DNA of 44,411 nt from Bacillota bacterium (lineage in GTDB: Bacteria > Bacillota > UBA4882 > UBA8346): the NCBI GenBank assembly GCA_023402395.1, contig JAEYGI010000041.1:1-44411 (forward strand), in the 5' to 3' direction. The notes under the pieces were generated by a model. It was not told the DNA's origin. It did not search any database and saw nothing but the letters and a program-made list of their open reading frames with translations. Below, one piece after another: positions 6,214 to 15,233 of this stretch (position 1 is the first letter of the stretch; each line of letters opens with the position of its first letter). Both the position numbers and the translations under genes were made by a program.

Positions 6214-8658
6214 CTACACGTTTTCGAACACAATCTGCTCATTCTCCACTTTGGCCCGGATCCTGACCCCGTCGTGGATCGCTCCCTTGAGCAACTCCTC
6301 GGAGAGGGGATTCTCGATTAACCGCTGCACCGAACGGCGCAACGGCCGGGCACCGAAGGTCGGATCATACCCTTCCTTGGCTAGCAGTTCTTTGGCCTCC
6401 GGAGTCAACTCCAGTTGAATGCCTTTATCAGAGAGCTGTTTGGTCACGGGCTTCACCATCAGGTCGACGATGGCCTTGATCTGCTCCTGATTAAGGGCGT
6501 GGAAGACGATGATCTCGTCGATCCGGTTTAGAAACTCCGGCCGGAAGGTTCGTTTCAATTCCTCCAGGACATTGTTTTTCATCTTCCGGTAATTGTCATC
6601 CTCTTCGTCCTGGGCAATCTGGAACCCGATGGAGCCGGAGCGCTCGATCAGATTGGCGCCGACGTTGGAAGTCATGATCACCACCGTGTTCCGGAAGTCC
6701 ACCGTGCGGCCATGGGCGTCGGTCAGCCGGCCGTCCTCCAGTACTTGCAATAGGATGTTGAAGACCTCGGGATGGGCCTTTTCGATCTCATCCAGCAGCA
6801 CCACGGAGTATGGTTTCCGGCGCACCCTCTCGGTAAGCTGGCCCCCTTCCTCATACCCGACATAGCCCGGAGGTGCGCCGACCAGCCGGGAGACGGTGTG
6901 CCGCTCCATATACTCGGACATGTCGATCCGGATCACCGCGTTCTCGTCGCCGAAAAGCGCCTCGGCCAGCGCCCGGGCCAGTTCGGTCTTGCCGACGCCG
7001 GTTGGGCCTAGGAAGATAAAGGAGCCGATCGGCCGCTTCGGATCCTTCAGGCCGGCCCGTGCCCGCCGCACCGCCTTGGAGACGGCTTCGACCGCTTCGT
7101 TCTGGCCGACCACCCGTTCGTGCAGCACCGTTTCCAGCTTCAACAGCCGCTCGGTCTCTTCCTGCTTCAGCTTTACCACCGGGACCCCAGTCCAGCTGGA
7201 GACCACATGGGCGATCTCATCCTCGGTGACTGTCGGCTCGGCCATGCCGCTCTTGTTCTTCCACTGGCTAACCAAGTTATCCAGCTGCTGCCGGAGCTTC
7301 TGCTCCTCGTCCCGGAGCTGGGCCGCCTTCTCAAACTCTTCGTTTTTGATGGCCGCTTCCTTCTCCTGCTGCATCCGGTTAACCTGGTCCTCCAGATCCT
7401 TTAGGTCCGGCGGCGCGGTGGTGGTCCGGAGCCGGACCCGGGACGCGGCTTCATCGATCAGGTCGATGGCTTTGTCCGGCAGAAAGCGGTCGGTAATATA
7501 ACGATCGGAGAGGTCCACCGCGGCCTGCATGGCGACGTCGGTGATCTTCACCCGGTGATGGGCCTCGTAGCGATCCCGCAACCCCTCCAGTATTTTCAGC
7601 GCCTCTTCCTTGGTCGGCTCGCCGACCATGATCGGCTGGAACCGGCGTTCCAACGCGGCGTCCTTCTCAACATGCTTCCGGTATTCGTCCAGCGTCGTGG
7701 CGCCGATGCATTGCAACTCGCCCCGGGCCAGTGCCGGCTTGAGAATATTGGCGGCGTCGATGGCGCCTTCGGCCGCGCCCGCGCCGATCAGCGTGTGCAT
7801 TTCATCGATGAACAAAATGACGTCGCCGGCGTTGCGGATCTCTTCCATCACTTTTTTCATCCGTTCCTCAAACTCGCCCCGATACTTGGATCCAGCCACC
7901 ATCGACCCCATATCCAGGGTCACCACCCGTTTGTTCCGGAGCACCTCGGGAACATCGCCCTTGACGATCTTCTGGGCCAGCCCCTCGGCAATGGCCGTCT
8001 TGCCGACGCCCGGCTCGCCGATGAGCACCGGATTGTTTTTGGTCCGGCGCGACAGCACCTGGATCACCCGCTCGATCTCATTGTCGCGGCCGATCACCGG
8101 ATCGAGCTTGGCGATCTTGGCCAGCTCGGTCAAATCCCGGCCGAACTGGTTCAAGGTCTGGGTCTTGACCGCGCCCCGGCCGCCACCGCCGCCGGACTGT
8201 CCCGGAAACGAACCTGGCGTCCCGCTCCCGCCGAGCAACCCCAGGACTTGCTTGCGTACTTTCTCCAAGTCGGCGCCGAGGTTTTTCAGCACCTGCGCCG
8301 CCACTCCCTCACCCTCACGGATTAATCCGAGCAGGATATGCTCGGTGCCCACGTAATTATGTCCAAGCTGCCGGCCCTCATCCACCGCCAGCTCCAAAAC
8401 GCGTTTGGCCCGCGGCGTGAAAGGAATTTCACCAAAGGGGTTGCTTTCGCCGATGCCGATGATCTTCTCGACTTCCTGCCGGATCTTTTCCAGCCGGATA
8501 TCCATGGATTCCAGCGCCTTGGCTGCCACTCCCTCGCCCTCGGCCACCAGGCCCAGCAACAAATGCTCGGTGCCGACCACATTGTGGCCGAGCCGGGCCG
8601 CCTCTTGCTGCGCCAGATAAACAACTTTTCGTGCTCTTTCCGTAAAACGTTCGAACAT
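6214..8658 (-). CDS. clpC: AAA+ unfoldase ClpC
   Basis: ClpC unfolds substrates, including McsB-phosphorylated proteins, for ClpP. The 814 residues show two N-terminal Clp repeats (about 1-145), a first ATPase with GEPGVGKT, a UVR-type coiled middle domain, and a second ATPase with GPTGVGKT and an arginine-finger region. The C-terminus is intact. The ATG at 8658 follows AGGTGGTG; the frame opens four codons earlier at a GTG lying inside that Shine-Dalgarno. It is the last gene of the ctsR-mcsA-mcsB-clpC operon, although a 142-bp repeat element separates it from mcsB. An internal promoter is possible but not seen. Confidence 0.97.
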   Translation of the reverse strand: MFERFTERARKVVYLAQQEAARLGHNVVGTEHLLLGLVAEGEGVAAKALESMDIRLEKIRQEVEKIIGIGESNPFGEIPFTPRAKRVLELAVDEGRQLGHNYVGTEHILLGLIREGEGVAAQVLKNLGADLEKVRKQVLGLLGGSGTPGSFPGQSGGGGGRGAVKTQTLNQFGRDLTELAKIAKLDPVIGRDNEIERVIQVLSRRTKNNPVLIGEPGVGKTAIAEGLAQKIVKGDVPEVLRNKRVVTLDMGSMVAGSKYRGEFEERMKKVMEEIRNAGDVILFIDEMHTLIGAGAAEGAIDAANILKPALARGELQCIGATTLDEYRKHVEKDAALERRFQPIMVGEPTKEEALKILEGLRDRYEAHHRVKITDVAMQAAVDLSDRYITDRFLPDKAIDLIDEAASRVRLRTTTAPPDLKDLEDQVNRMQQEKEAAIKNEEFEKAAQLRDEEQKLRQQLDNLVSQWKNKSGMAEPTVTEDEIAHVVSSWTGVPVVKLKQEETERLLKLETVLHERVVGQNEAVEAVSKAVRRARAGLKDPKRPIGSFIFLGPTGVGKTELARALAEALFGDENAVIRIDMSEYMERHTVSRLVGAPPGYVGYEEGGQLTERVRRKPYSVVLLDEIEKAHPEVFNILLQVLEDGRLTDAHGRTVDFRNTVVIMTSNVGANLIERSGSIGFQIAQDEEDDNYRKMKNNVLEELKRTFRPEFLNRIDEIIVFHALNQEQIKAIVDLMVKPVTKQLSDKGIQLELTPEAKELLAKEGYDPTFGARPLRRSVQRLIENPLSEELLKGAIHDGVRIRAKVENEQIVFENV

Positions 8659-8758
8659 CGATATCACCACCTAAAATAGTTAAAAATGATTGCGGTATTT
8701 GGAAGGCGGGAAGATCGGGCCGATTTCCCTTGCTTCCCAAGTAAAAACTTTGCCATGG

Positions 8759-8900
8759 TTTTAGAAGTCATGCGATAAAGTCCCTTGATTCAACGAAAAG
8801 CGTTAGGAAACATCGGTTGGATCGACTTTATCCTTGCTTCTTTGAGCTTTTGTGTATAATCCGCGGCCTTCGGGCCGGGGTTTATCATAACGCTGTTAAA
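8759..8900. repeat. MITE-like inverted-repeat element, family A copy 1
   Basis: The element starts TTTTAGAAGTCATGCGATAA and ends ATCATAACGCTGTTAAA. The two ends are imperfect inverted repeats of each other (TYTARAAGC-N-TG-GATAA type). Inside are a GATAAAGTC/GACTTTATC stem with a 40-50-nt loop, a conserved CTTTGAGCTTTTGTGTA block and a GGCC-rich short hairpin. It overlaps the mcsB stop codon (8896-8898). Other copies are at 26426-26520 and 40052-40190. Confidence 0.8.
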
Positions 8901-9957
8901 CGGTCTCCGCCTGGCTCAGTTTGCCGCGGATCACCGCCGCCCGATAATAATCGCGCTCTGTCGGCGTGAGTTCCTTGCCGATCAGCCGCTGGATCATCGC
9001 GCTCCGGGTGATAAACATCAGTTCCTTGACAACCGGCTTATTAACATTGGGTATTATGCCCAAATCCACGCCCAATTTAACGTCGGACAGCAATTTTAGC
9101 GCGTCCTGGGAGGAAATGAGTCGGGCCTGGCTGAGCAGCCCGTAAGAACGGAAGACTTTATCCTCCAGCTGGATTCGGGATTCCTTGAGCAGCGCCTCCC
9201 GGATCGAGCGTTCCTGTTCGATCACCTGCCGGCAGATGCTCTTCAGATTATTGGTGAGCTCCTCTTCGGAATGGCCCAGCGTGACCTGATTGGAGATTTG
9301 GAATATATCCCCGAAGGCCTCGGTACCCTCCCCATAAAAGCCACGGACATTGATGCCGACATGAGTCAGCGCCGCCAGCACCCGTTTGATCTGATCGACC
9401 ATGGTCAGGGCCGGTAGATGCAGCATCACCGAAGCCCGGATCCCGGTGCCGACATTAGTGGGGCAAGCGGTCAGATAACCATAGCCTTCATCGAAGCAAA
9501 ATTCCAGCGTATCCTCAAGATAATCGTCCACCTGGTTGATCAGGTCCAGGGCGTTCTCCAGCGCGAACCCCGCCGTAATGCTCTGTAAGCGGAGATGGTC
9601 CTCCTCGTTGACCATGATGCTGATGGTCTGTTCCGGGTTGACGATCAGGGTCCGCAGATGCGGATTTTCCACAAATTGTGGGCTGCATAGGTGTTTTTCC
9701 ACCAATACCATCCGCTCGTTGGCCGAAAGTTCCTCGACCGGGATCGACACCAGGGCTCCGAAAGGGGCCGGGGCCTGAATCGCCTGCATCAGCCGCTGGT
9801 TGACCTCGGCCAATTGTTTCTCCCCGGCGTGGTTCGGGAACGGCAGCCCCTTCAGATTCCGGGCCAGGCGGATTCTGCCGCTGACCACGACATCATCGGC
9901 TTCACCGCTGTCTTTCACCCAACCCGGGATATCGTTAAACGCATTCTGATTCAACAT
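8896..9957 (-). CDS. mcsB: Protein-arginine kinase McsB
   Basis: McsB phosphorylates arginines on CtsR and damaged proteins, marking them for ClpCP. The 353 residues match the family. The phosphagen-kinase fold is clear: SGRIRLARNLKGLPFP near residue 26, and TACPTNVGTGIRASVMLHLP carrying the catalytic-loop Cys and the following nucleotide-binding Arg. The ATG at 9957 follows mcsA by only 13 bp, and the AAGGGGGCGAG sequence gives a good ribosome binding site. The stop codon lies inside the end of a family A repeat. Confidence 0.96.
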   Translation of the reverse strand: MLNQNAFNDIPGWVKDSGEADDVVVSGRIRLARNLKGLPFPNHAGEKQLAEVNQRLMQAIQAPAPFGALVSIPVEELSANERMVLVEKHLCSPQFVENPHLRTLIVNPEQTISIMVNEEDHLRLQSITAGFALENALDLINQVDDYLEDTLEFCFDEGYGYLTACPTNVGTGIRASVMLHLPALTMVDQIKRVLAALTHVGINVRGFYGEGTEAFGDIFQISNQVTLGHSEEELTNNLKSICRQVIEQERSIREALLKESRIQLEDKVFRSYGLLSQARLISSQDALKLLSDVKLGVDLGIIPNVNKPVVKELMFITRSAMIQRLIGKELTPTERDYYRAAVIRGKLSQAETV

Positions 9958-9970
9958 GGGTCTCGCCCCC

Positions 9971-10483
9971 TTACAATTCCTTTTCCCTCAGGCGAATCTC
10001 ATCGCGGAGGAGAGCCGCTTTCTCGTAATCCTCCCCTTTGATGGCGCTTTGCAATTGACTCCGCAACGACTCAATCTCTTTCCTGATCCGGACCTTGCCT
10101 CCAGTCCGGCGCGGCACCTTGCCGCTATGCCTGGCGCTGCTGTGCACTTTCTTGATCAGCGGCTCCAGCCCCGACTGAAAATAACGGTAACATTCGCCGC
10201 AGCCCAGCAGACCGCCGCGCCTAAAATCAGTGAATGTCAGGCCGCAATTCTGGCACTGAATCTCCCGGCCGTGGGAATTGAGCTGCGGATTGACGCTGAC
10301 CTCTCCCTCCAGCAAACCGGCGATCAGATTTTGAAACGAAAAATTCGGCTCAAAGATCAACCCTAATTCGCCGCCAGCCTCTTTAGCGCAGATCTCGCAG
10401 AGATGCAATTCGGTCTTCTCGTAATTGATCACTTTGGTCAGATGGACGGTAGCCGGCCGTTCATTACATCGTTGGCAAAACAA
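9971..10483 (-). CDS. mcsA: McsA, zinc-finger activator of McsB
   Basis: McsA binds and activates McsB. The 170 residues carry paired zinc motifs: CQRC (3-6) with CEIC, and CQNC with CGEC, followed by a UVR-type coiled segment (about 130-165) such as LRSQLQSAIKGEDYEKAALL. It lies between ctsR (21-bp gap) and mcsB in the standard Firmicutes order. Confidence 0.94.
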   Translation of the reverse strand: MFCQRCNERPATVHLTKVINYEKTELHLCEICAKEAGGELGLIFEPNFSFQNLIAGLLEGEVSVNPQLNSHGREIQCQNCGLTFTDFRRGGLLGCGECYRYFQSGLEPLIKKVHSSARHSGKVPRRTGGKVRIRKEIESLRSQLQSAIKGEDYEKAALLRDEIRLREKEL

Positions 10484-10504
10484 TCTGCCTCACCTCGGTT
10501 CATC

Positions 10505-10969
10505 TTATTTCTGAAACTTGCTTCCTAATACCATCAATAACATTTTTAAAAATTTGGAACGGAAAACCGGCGCCAATTCGGGAGGCAGATCGGCCAGGTT
10601 CCGATCCAGCAGGTACTGGGCGAGCTGCGCTTCGGCGGAATTGAGCAGTCCGTGCTCCACTAGGCGGAAAAGCAAATTTTCAACAGCCTCTGCGGGCAGT
10701 TGCTCCGGAATCAGCTGGTTGATGGCTTCGGGCAGGTTGGACGAAGGCTCCCATTCCACCTGGGTGATGCGGATATAGCCGCCGCCGCCCCGCTTGCTTT
10801 CGATCAGATACCCCCGTTCCAGGGTGAAACGGGTCTCCAGCACATAATTAATCTGGGACGGAGCGCACCGGAACATTTTGGCCAGTTCCCGCCGTTGCAG
10901 TTCGATGATGCTTTTCCCTTCGAGCATGTTCCGAAGGTATTGCTCGATAAAATCAGCTAAATTGCCCAT
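10505..10969 (-). CDS. ctsR: CtsR heat-shock repressor
   Basis: CtsR represses clp and mcs genes until heat or McsB inactivates it. The 154 residues include the winged-helix signature CAPSQINYVLETRFTLERGY and the glycine-rich wing SKRGGGGYIRI. The ATG at 10969 is chosen because AGAGGTG stands at the right distance and the next residues GNLADFIEQYL match the family start. The promoter at 10999-11027 has a direct-repeat operator at its start site (10980-10996), giving autorepression of the whole operon. Confidence 0.96.
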   Translation of the reverse strand: MGNLADFIEQYLRNMLEGKSIIELQRRELAKMFRCAPSQINYVLETRFTLERGYLIESKRGGGGYIRITQVEWEPSSNLPEAINQLIPEQLPAEAVENLLFRLVEHGLLNSAEAQLAQYLLDRNLADLPPELAPVFRSKFLKMLLMVLGSKFQK

Positions 10970-10979
10970 CAGAAACACC

Positions 10980-11027
10980 TCTGACCTTCACTGACCTTAT
11001 TGTACCGCAAATTGCTTCAAAAAACAA
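10980..11027 (-). promoter_or_regulatory. ctsR operon promoter with CtsR operator
   Basis: On the minus strand, TTGTTT (11022-11027), 17 bp and TACAAT (10999-11004) form a promoter. Directly downstream, GGTCAGTGAAGGTCAGA (10980-10996) is a tandem heptamer separated by 3 bp, matching the known CtsR box (RGTCAAA-N3-RGTCAAA) apart from G for A in the heptamers. Confidence 0.88.
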
Positions 11028-11205
11028 GGGAAGACATTGCTGCTTCCCTCCCTCCAGAGTCACGATCACAAAAATTCCCTTGCTAGCTCTTATTTCTCTT
11101 CAGCGTCTTTGATGAAATTTTTATGAACACCGCCATTTTAGGGCATATTTCCCTCATTCAAATCTCCGCATGAAGTGCATCCTGTCCCGCGCCCCGGCGG
11201 GCGAC

Positions 11206-12093
11206 TTATTTTAAATAATGCGATGGATTAAGCTTTTGCCCCCGCTTTTCGACCTCAAAGTGCAAATGGCTGCCGCGGGCATTGCCGGTGGCTCCGACCC
11301 GGCCGATCAACGTTCCCTTGGCTACAATCTGCCCCGTCCGTACCAGGCTTTTGGACAGATGGCCGTAATAGGTCCGGTAATCACCGTGCTGCAACTTGAC
11401 GAGCAGGCCATATCCGCCTTGCCAGCCACTGAAGACGACCCGTCCGGCCGCAGCGGCCAGCACCGGCGTTCCGGTCGGAGCCGCCAGATCAAGTCCGTAA
11501 TGCATCCGCCCCCATCTCCATCCGAATCTGGAGGTAATGCGGCCCCGGACCGGCCGTCCAAAGGCCGGGGTTGGCTTGTGGATTGAACGGGGCTGGATCC
11601 GTCTCGGCAGGAACAGCCTGGTGCCGGGGAGCAACGGCGCTTTTACCCTTGGATTCAACCGATGGAACTGTTCCCAGGTCAGGCCGTACTTACCGCAGAG
11701 CGCGGCCAAACTGACGGTATTTTCGACCGTATACCGCCATAACCTTGGATCAGCGGGGTCCGCGGCGGGAAGATAAAGCTTCCGGCCGGAATAAATCCGG
11801 GCCGGATTTTGAAGTTGGTTCAATTCCGCCAGTTGCTTTACGGAAACATGATACAAACGGCTGATTTGATAAAGCGTCTGGCCGGCAGCCACCCGGTGCG
11901 CGGGAAAGCCTTGGAGTAGTTCCAACCGGTCCAATCCGTTTTGGGCGAGGAACGGGCCATTGTCAAAAAACGTAGCGGTGTCTCCGGCCGGAAGTTTGCC
12001 GTAGCCGGGAGCAAGGATGAGTAAAATAATTAACGCGGCCAATATCTTCAAGTCGGCTTTTTCGTTAGGCCTACCTGTCACCATCAGACGCAT
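11206..12093 (-). CDS. LysM-M23 family cell-wall metallopeptidase
   Basis: The 295-residue protein has an N-terminal hydrophobic segment (about 16-32, signal peptide or anchor), two LysM peptidoglycan-binding repeats (about 65-110 and 119-163; the first includes AAGQTLYQISRLYHVSV) and a C-terminal M23/LytM domain. Zinc-ligand motifs are visible as HYGLDLAAPTGTPV and HLHFE, so the enzyme is probably an active endopeptidase that cuts peptidoglycan cross-links. Starts at 12093 and 12084 are both possible; the first is closer to AGGGGG. A terminator-like hairpin just upstream (12127-12155) separates it from rho. Confidence 0.9.
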   Translation of the reverse strand: MRLMVTGRPNEKADLKILAALIILLILAPGYGKLPAGDTATFFDNGPFLAQNGLDRLELLQGFPAHRVAAGQTLYQISRLYHVSVKQLAELNQLQNPARIYSGRKLYLPAADPADPRLWRYTVENTVSLAALCGKYGLTWEQFHRLNPRVKAPLLPGTRLFLPRRIQPRSIHKPTPAFGRPVRGRITSRFGWRWGRMHYGLDLAAPTGTPVLAAAAGRVVFSGWQGGYGLLVKLQHGDYRTYYGHLSKSLVRTGQIVAKGTLIGRVGATGNARGSHLHFEVEKRGQKLNPSHYLK

Positions 12094-12126
12094 CGCGAAT
12101 TAGTCAACCCCCTAAAAATAAATAGT

Positions 12127-12155
12127 CCTTCAAGTAGTCTGTCTCTACCTGAAGG
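12127..12155 (-). terminator. Terminator-like hairpin between rho and the M23 gene
   Basis: On the minus strand, CCTTCAGGTAG and CTACTTGAAGG arms are followed by a T-rich tract (ACTATTTATTTTT). It would end the transcript from rho. Confidence 0.65.
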
Positions 12156-12194
12156 GCCTATTCCTAGCATTATTTTCCAAGAACCTGTCTCTCG

Positions 12195-12256
12195 CTCTTC
12201 CGGCGTAATCTCATTCTGAGCGCCGGATCTTGAACCGTCCCTGGTTCTGGTCCCCT
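12195..12256. repeat. Dispersed hairpin repeat, family C copy 1
   Basis: A CCGGCGT...GCGCCGG stem is followed by TTGAACC-N3-TGGTTCT and GTCCCC. The same order (CCGGCGT...ACGCCGG, TTGAGCC-N3-TGGCTCT, GTCCCC) is found at 28908-28965, with compensating changes in the inner stem. It fills much of the 280-bp gap between the M23 gene and rho, in which no gene is seen. Confidence 0.6.
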
Positions 12257-12372
12257 TGAATTGACTTCCTGAATCCGCGACTCCGGGAAAGCCAGAGCAA
12301 GAACGGCTTAAGGTTGCGGCATCCATGGATGGATATCAGCCGCAAAGGGCGAGAGTTAGGTCCAAATCGGAC

Positions 12373-13659
12373 TTAATGCTCGCTGTTTCGTTTTTTCAAT
12401 ACATTCTCGGCAAAGGAGGAGTTCATGATCAACTCCCGAAAATCTTCATTGTTTTTGGTATGATTCATCCGGTCGATTATCAACTCGGTAGTTTCGCTGA
12501 CACCAAGAGTTCCAAGCACCTTCCGCAGCACCCAGGTACACTCCAGTTCCTCCGGCCGGAGCAGCAATTCTTCCTTCCGGGTCCCGGAGCGGTTGATGTC
12601 AATGGCCGGGAAGATCCGGCGATCCGCTAGTTTTCTGTCAAGATGCAGCTCCATGTTGCCGGTTCCCTTAAACTCTTCAAAGATGACCTCGTCCATGCGC
12701 GATCCGGTTTCGACCAGGGCCGTGGCCATGATCGTCAGGCTCCCCCCTTCTTCAATGTTCCGGGCGGCGCCGAAGAAGCGTTTCGGCTTGTGCAGCGCGC
12801 TCGGATCCACGCCGCCGGAAAGCGTCCGGCCGCTGGGAGGTTCCACTAGGTTGTAAGCGCGGGCCAGCCGGGTGATGGAATCCAGCAGAATCACCACATC
12901 CCGGCCCACCTCGACCATTCGCCGCGACCGCTCCAGAACCAGTTCGGCCACACGGACGTGATTGTCGGCCGGTAGGTCAAAGGTGGAACTGACCACCTCA
13001 CCCTTGACCGACCGGGACATGTCAGTGACCTCCTCGGGGCGTTCGTCGATGAGCAGCACGATCAGTTCGACCTCGGGATGGTTGGTGGTGATGCTGTTGG
13101 CAATCTTCTTCAGCAGCGTGGTCTTTCCGGCTTTGGGCGGAGCGACGATCATGCCGCGTTGCCCCTTGCCCACCGGCGCCATGAAGTCCGTGACCCGCAT
13201 CGCGATCTCCTTGCTTGTTGTCTCCAAATGCATCCGCTCATTAGGATAAATCGGGGTCAATTCCTCAAAATGATTCCGTTTCCGCAATGCGTCGGGGTCC
13301 ATCAGGTTAACCGCCTGAACCTTAAGCAAAGCGAAATATTTTTCGTTGTCCTTGGGCGGCCGGACTTGGCCGGATACCTGATCCCCGGTTCGCAGGTTGA
13401 ACCGGCGGATCTGCGAAGCCGAGACATAAATATCCTCTGGCCCTGGGTTGTACCCCTCGACCCGCAGAAAGCCGTATCCGTCGGGCAAGATCTCCAGGAC
13501 CCCCTGGGAAAAGATCAGGCCCTCCTTTACCGCCAATACCTTCAACAACTCAAAGATGAGTTCTCGCTTCCGGTACTTCGAGTACCCTTCAATCTGCAAC
13601 TCGGAGGCCATGTCCTGCAGTTCTTGAAGAGTTTTGTTCTCCAAATCAGCTAATTGCAT
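12373..13659 (-). CDS. rho: Transcription termination factor Rho
   Basis: Rho is the hexameric RNA helicase that ends factor-dependent transcripts. The 428 residues match the usual size. An N-terminal Rho-N domain (about 1-45, LADLENKTLQELQDMA) is followed by the cold-shock RNA-binding domain (about 50-120) and a RecA-type ATPase with a Walker A (APPKAGKTTLLKKI), LLIDERPEEVTDM and the C-terminal R-loop region. The ATG follows AAAGGGAGG. Confidence 0.97.
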   Translation of the reverse strand: MQLADLENKTLQELQDMASELQIEGYSKYRKRELIFELLKVLAVKEGLIFSQGVLEILPDGYGFLRVEGYNPGPEDIYVSASQIRRFNLRTGDQVSGQVRPPKDNEKYFALLKVQAVNLMDPDALRKRNHFEELTPIYPNERMHLETTSKEIAMRVTDFMAPVGKGQRGMIVAPPKAGKTTLLKKIANSITTNHPEVELIVLLIDERPEEVTDMSRSVKGEVVSSTFDLPADNHVRVAELVLERSRRMVEVGRDVVILLDSITRLARAYNLVEPPSGRTLSGGVDPSALHKPKRFFGAARNIEEGGSLTIMATALVETGSRMDEVIFEEFKGTGNMELHLDRKLADRRIFPAIDINRSGTRKEELLLRPEELECTWVLRKVLGTLGVSETTELIIDRMNHTKNNEDFRELIMNSSFAENVLKKRNSEH

Positions 13660-14351
13660 TAAAAAATTTCCTCCCTTTCGGCTCCTTCAAAATGATTTGC
13701 ACGAAATATACAATAACGCGAATTTTCAGCGAAGATCCATATCCGCCGAAGCCAATGGCCAGCGGCAGCAATCTTTGAAAAACTTACGGGAAGTTTCAAG
13801 GTCCAAGGAATAATGCATTCGAACGACTCGGCCGCTGCTTGCGACGCCCGTGATTGTCCGGGCGTTTGGTCCGGGCTGCCCAACAACACCTACAGCCCTA
13901 TGCAAAGTCTTCCGGGCGAGCGAAATCGACTTGAACGCTTGCCTTGCCGATTTTTTTGGTCTTTGGCCGGGTTGATCGCACGCGAATTAGACATAACGAA
14001 AACCGTGATTTTTCAGGAGGGTTCCTAGAGGATTGAAACACGGCGCAAACCCATGCGGCTTCCGCTTGTCCGTAAAACAAGCGGCGGGCGGCTCCAAGGA
14101 GCCAACATTAAAAATTAAACGGAGAGAATAAAAATCCTCTATTATTATATTGTGCTGAATTTGAAAAATATACGTTGATTATGGCCAAACCGGGGCCTGG
14201 ATAAGATTCGAGGTTTGAGTTATCGTTTGATCCGGGAGTCTGGGCATATATTCGAACAACCATAACAATGGTATATTGTGCCGTAAAGCTACGCATTAGC
14301 GTGAGCTTTATGTCTGAAGAAAGAATACGCGCACAAGCTTCGGGATGGAGG
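13660..14351. other. 690-bp gap without a recognised gene
   Basis: No convincing coding frame was found on either strand. The right half holds several short hairpins: CCGCTTGT/ACAAGCGG near 14053-14074, GGCTCC/GGAGCC just after it, and TAAAGCT-N13-AGCTTTA near 14284-14310. A CRISPR-repeat-like motif lies at 14009-14039. The left end contains the rho ribosome binding site and presumably its promoter. Confidence 0.6.
14009..14039 (+). other. Solitary CRISPR-repeat-like motif
   Basis: A 31-nt stretch beginning TTTTTCAGGAGGGTTCC and ending AGAGGATTGAAAC has the length, partial dyad symmetry and GATTGAAAC end typical of type I CRISPR repeats. There is only one unit, no second copy at spacer distance and no cas gene, so it is at most a relic. 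Confidence 0.25.
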
Positions 14352-15002
14352 TTAGACAGGATGAACCTTGCTGGAGTCGAAGCTGGAAAAACCCTTCTCC
14401 GTTAAGGCAATCTTGACTGCTTGCTTTACCAATTTTAAATCTTCGATCGTTTCCGCGTAAATAATATGAATGCTTTGGCACAAGGGGCAACGCAATTCCA
14501 GTTTCTCCGGGAAAACATCGATCTCAATCTGATGATTGCCGCACAGACAATAAAGGTTGTTTTCCTCAACGATCTGATGCAGGTGGTTCAGAGTTTCGAA
14601 CATCACTGGCGGATTGGCGAAATAATCGTCAAATCCCAGATTGTTGATGATGCTGTCCAGATCGTCCTGTTTTTGGCGGACGATCCGCTCGATGGAATTT
14701 TCCGTTCCCAGATAACCGAGTTCCTGTCCTGTCTCAGTGCACCGAATCAGTAACGTCGGCTTCTCCCACAACTCCCGTTTGCCAAAGCGGAGAATATGGA
14801 TCTCCTCGCAGATCAGGCACGGGATTTGCAAGAAATATTCCCTACCGTTCTTCGTATAAAGAATCGCTTTATTAAAACCACATTTGCAGCGGATCCGAAC
14901 CGGCGCGTGCCCAGAAAAATCAAACAGCGAAACCTGATGAAACTCCAACCGGCCGCAGAGGGGACACCGCAGAGCGAGGGTCCGTTGGGTCGAGACCAGC
15001 AT
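14352..15002 (-). CDS. Zinc-ribbon protein of unknown function
   Basis: The 216-residue protein is not assigned. It contains repeated CxxC pairs: CPLCGR near the start, CKCG, CLICEE, CLCG and CPLCQS, suggesting several zinc-ribbon-like sites. There is no signal peptide or membrane segment, and the last part is helical. The ATG at 15002 follows AAAGGAGG, which favours it over an upstream in-frame ATG at 15050. It is transcribed in the same direction as rho and cheB but with large gaps, so it is probably its own unit. Confidence 0.8.
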   Translation of the reverse strand: MLVSTQRTLALRCPLCGRLEFHQVSLFDFSGHAPVRIRCKCGFNKAILYTKNGREYFLQIPCLICEEIHILRFGKRELWEKPTLLIRCTETGQELGYLGTENSIERIVRQKQDDLDSIINNLGFDDYFANPPVMFETLNHLHQIVEENNLYCLCGNHQIEIDVFPEKLELRCPLCQSIHIIYAETIEDLKLVKQAVKIALTEKGFSSFDSSKVHPV

Positions 15003-15233
15003 TCGAAACCGCCTCCTTTCGCGTTTCGCTTGTCGACACCGGAAAAACAAGGCCCAATCCGGCCGGTTTCCGTTCCGGGCTTAGCCCGTTTACACCACCG
15101 GCGCCTGAACAAATAATACATTCCACGTTTTTCCGAGATATCCTTCTCATGAAAAACGGTTCAGCCTATTTTCCCTCGTTTCCGCCAAAAAGGCGGAATC
15201 GTCGAAAATCCAGCGTGGGTCGACAAAAAACGA

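Noticed and set aside
14009..14039. A CRISPR array
   Set aside because: Only a single repeat-like unit exists; no second unit at spacer distance and no cas genes. Kept only as a low-confidence motif.
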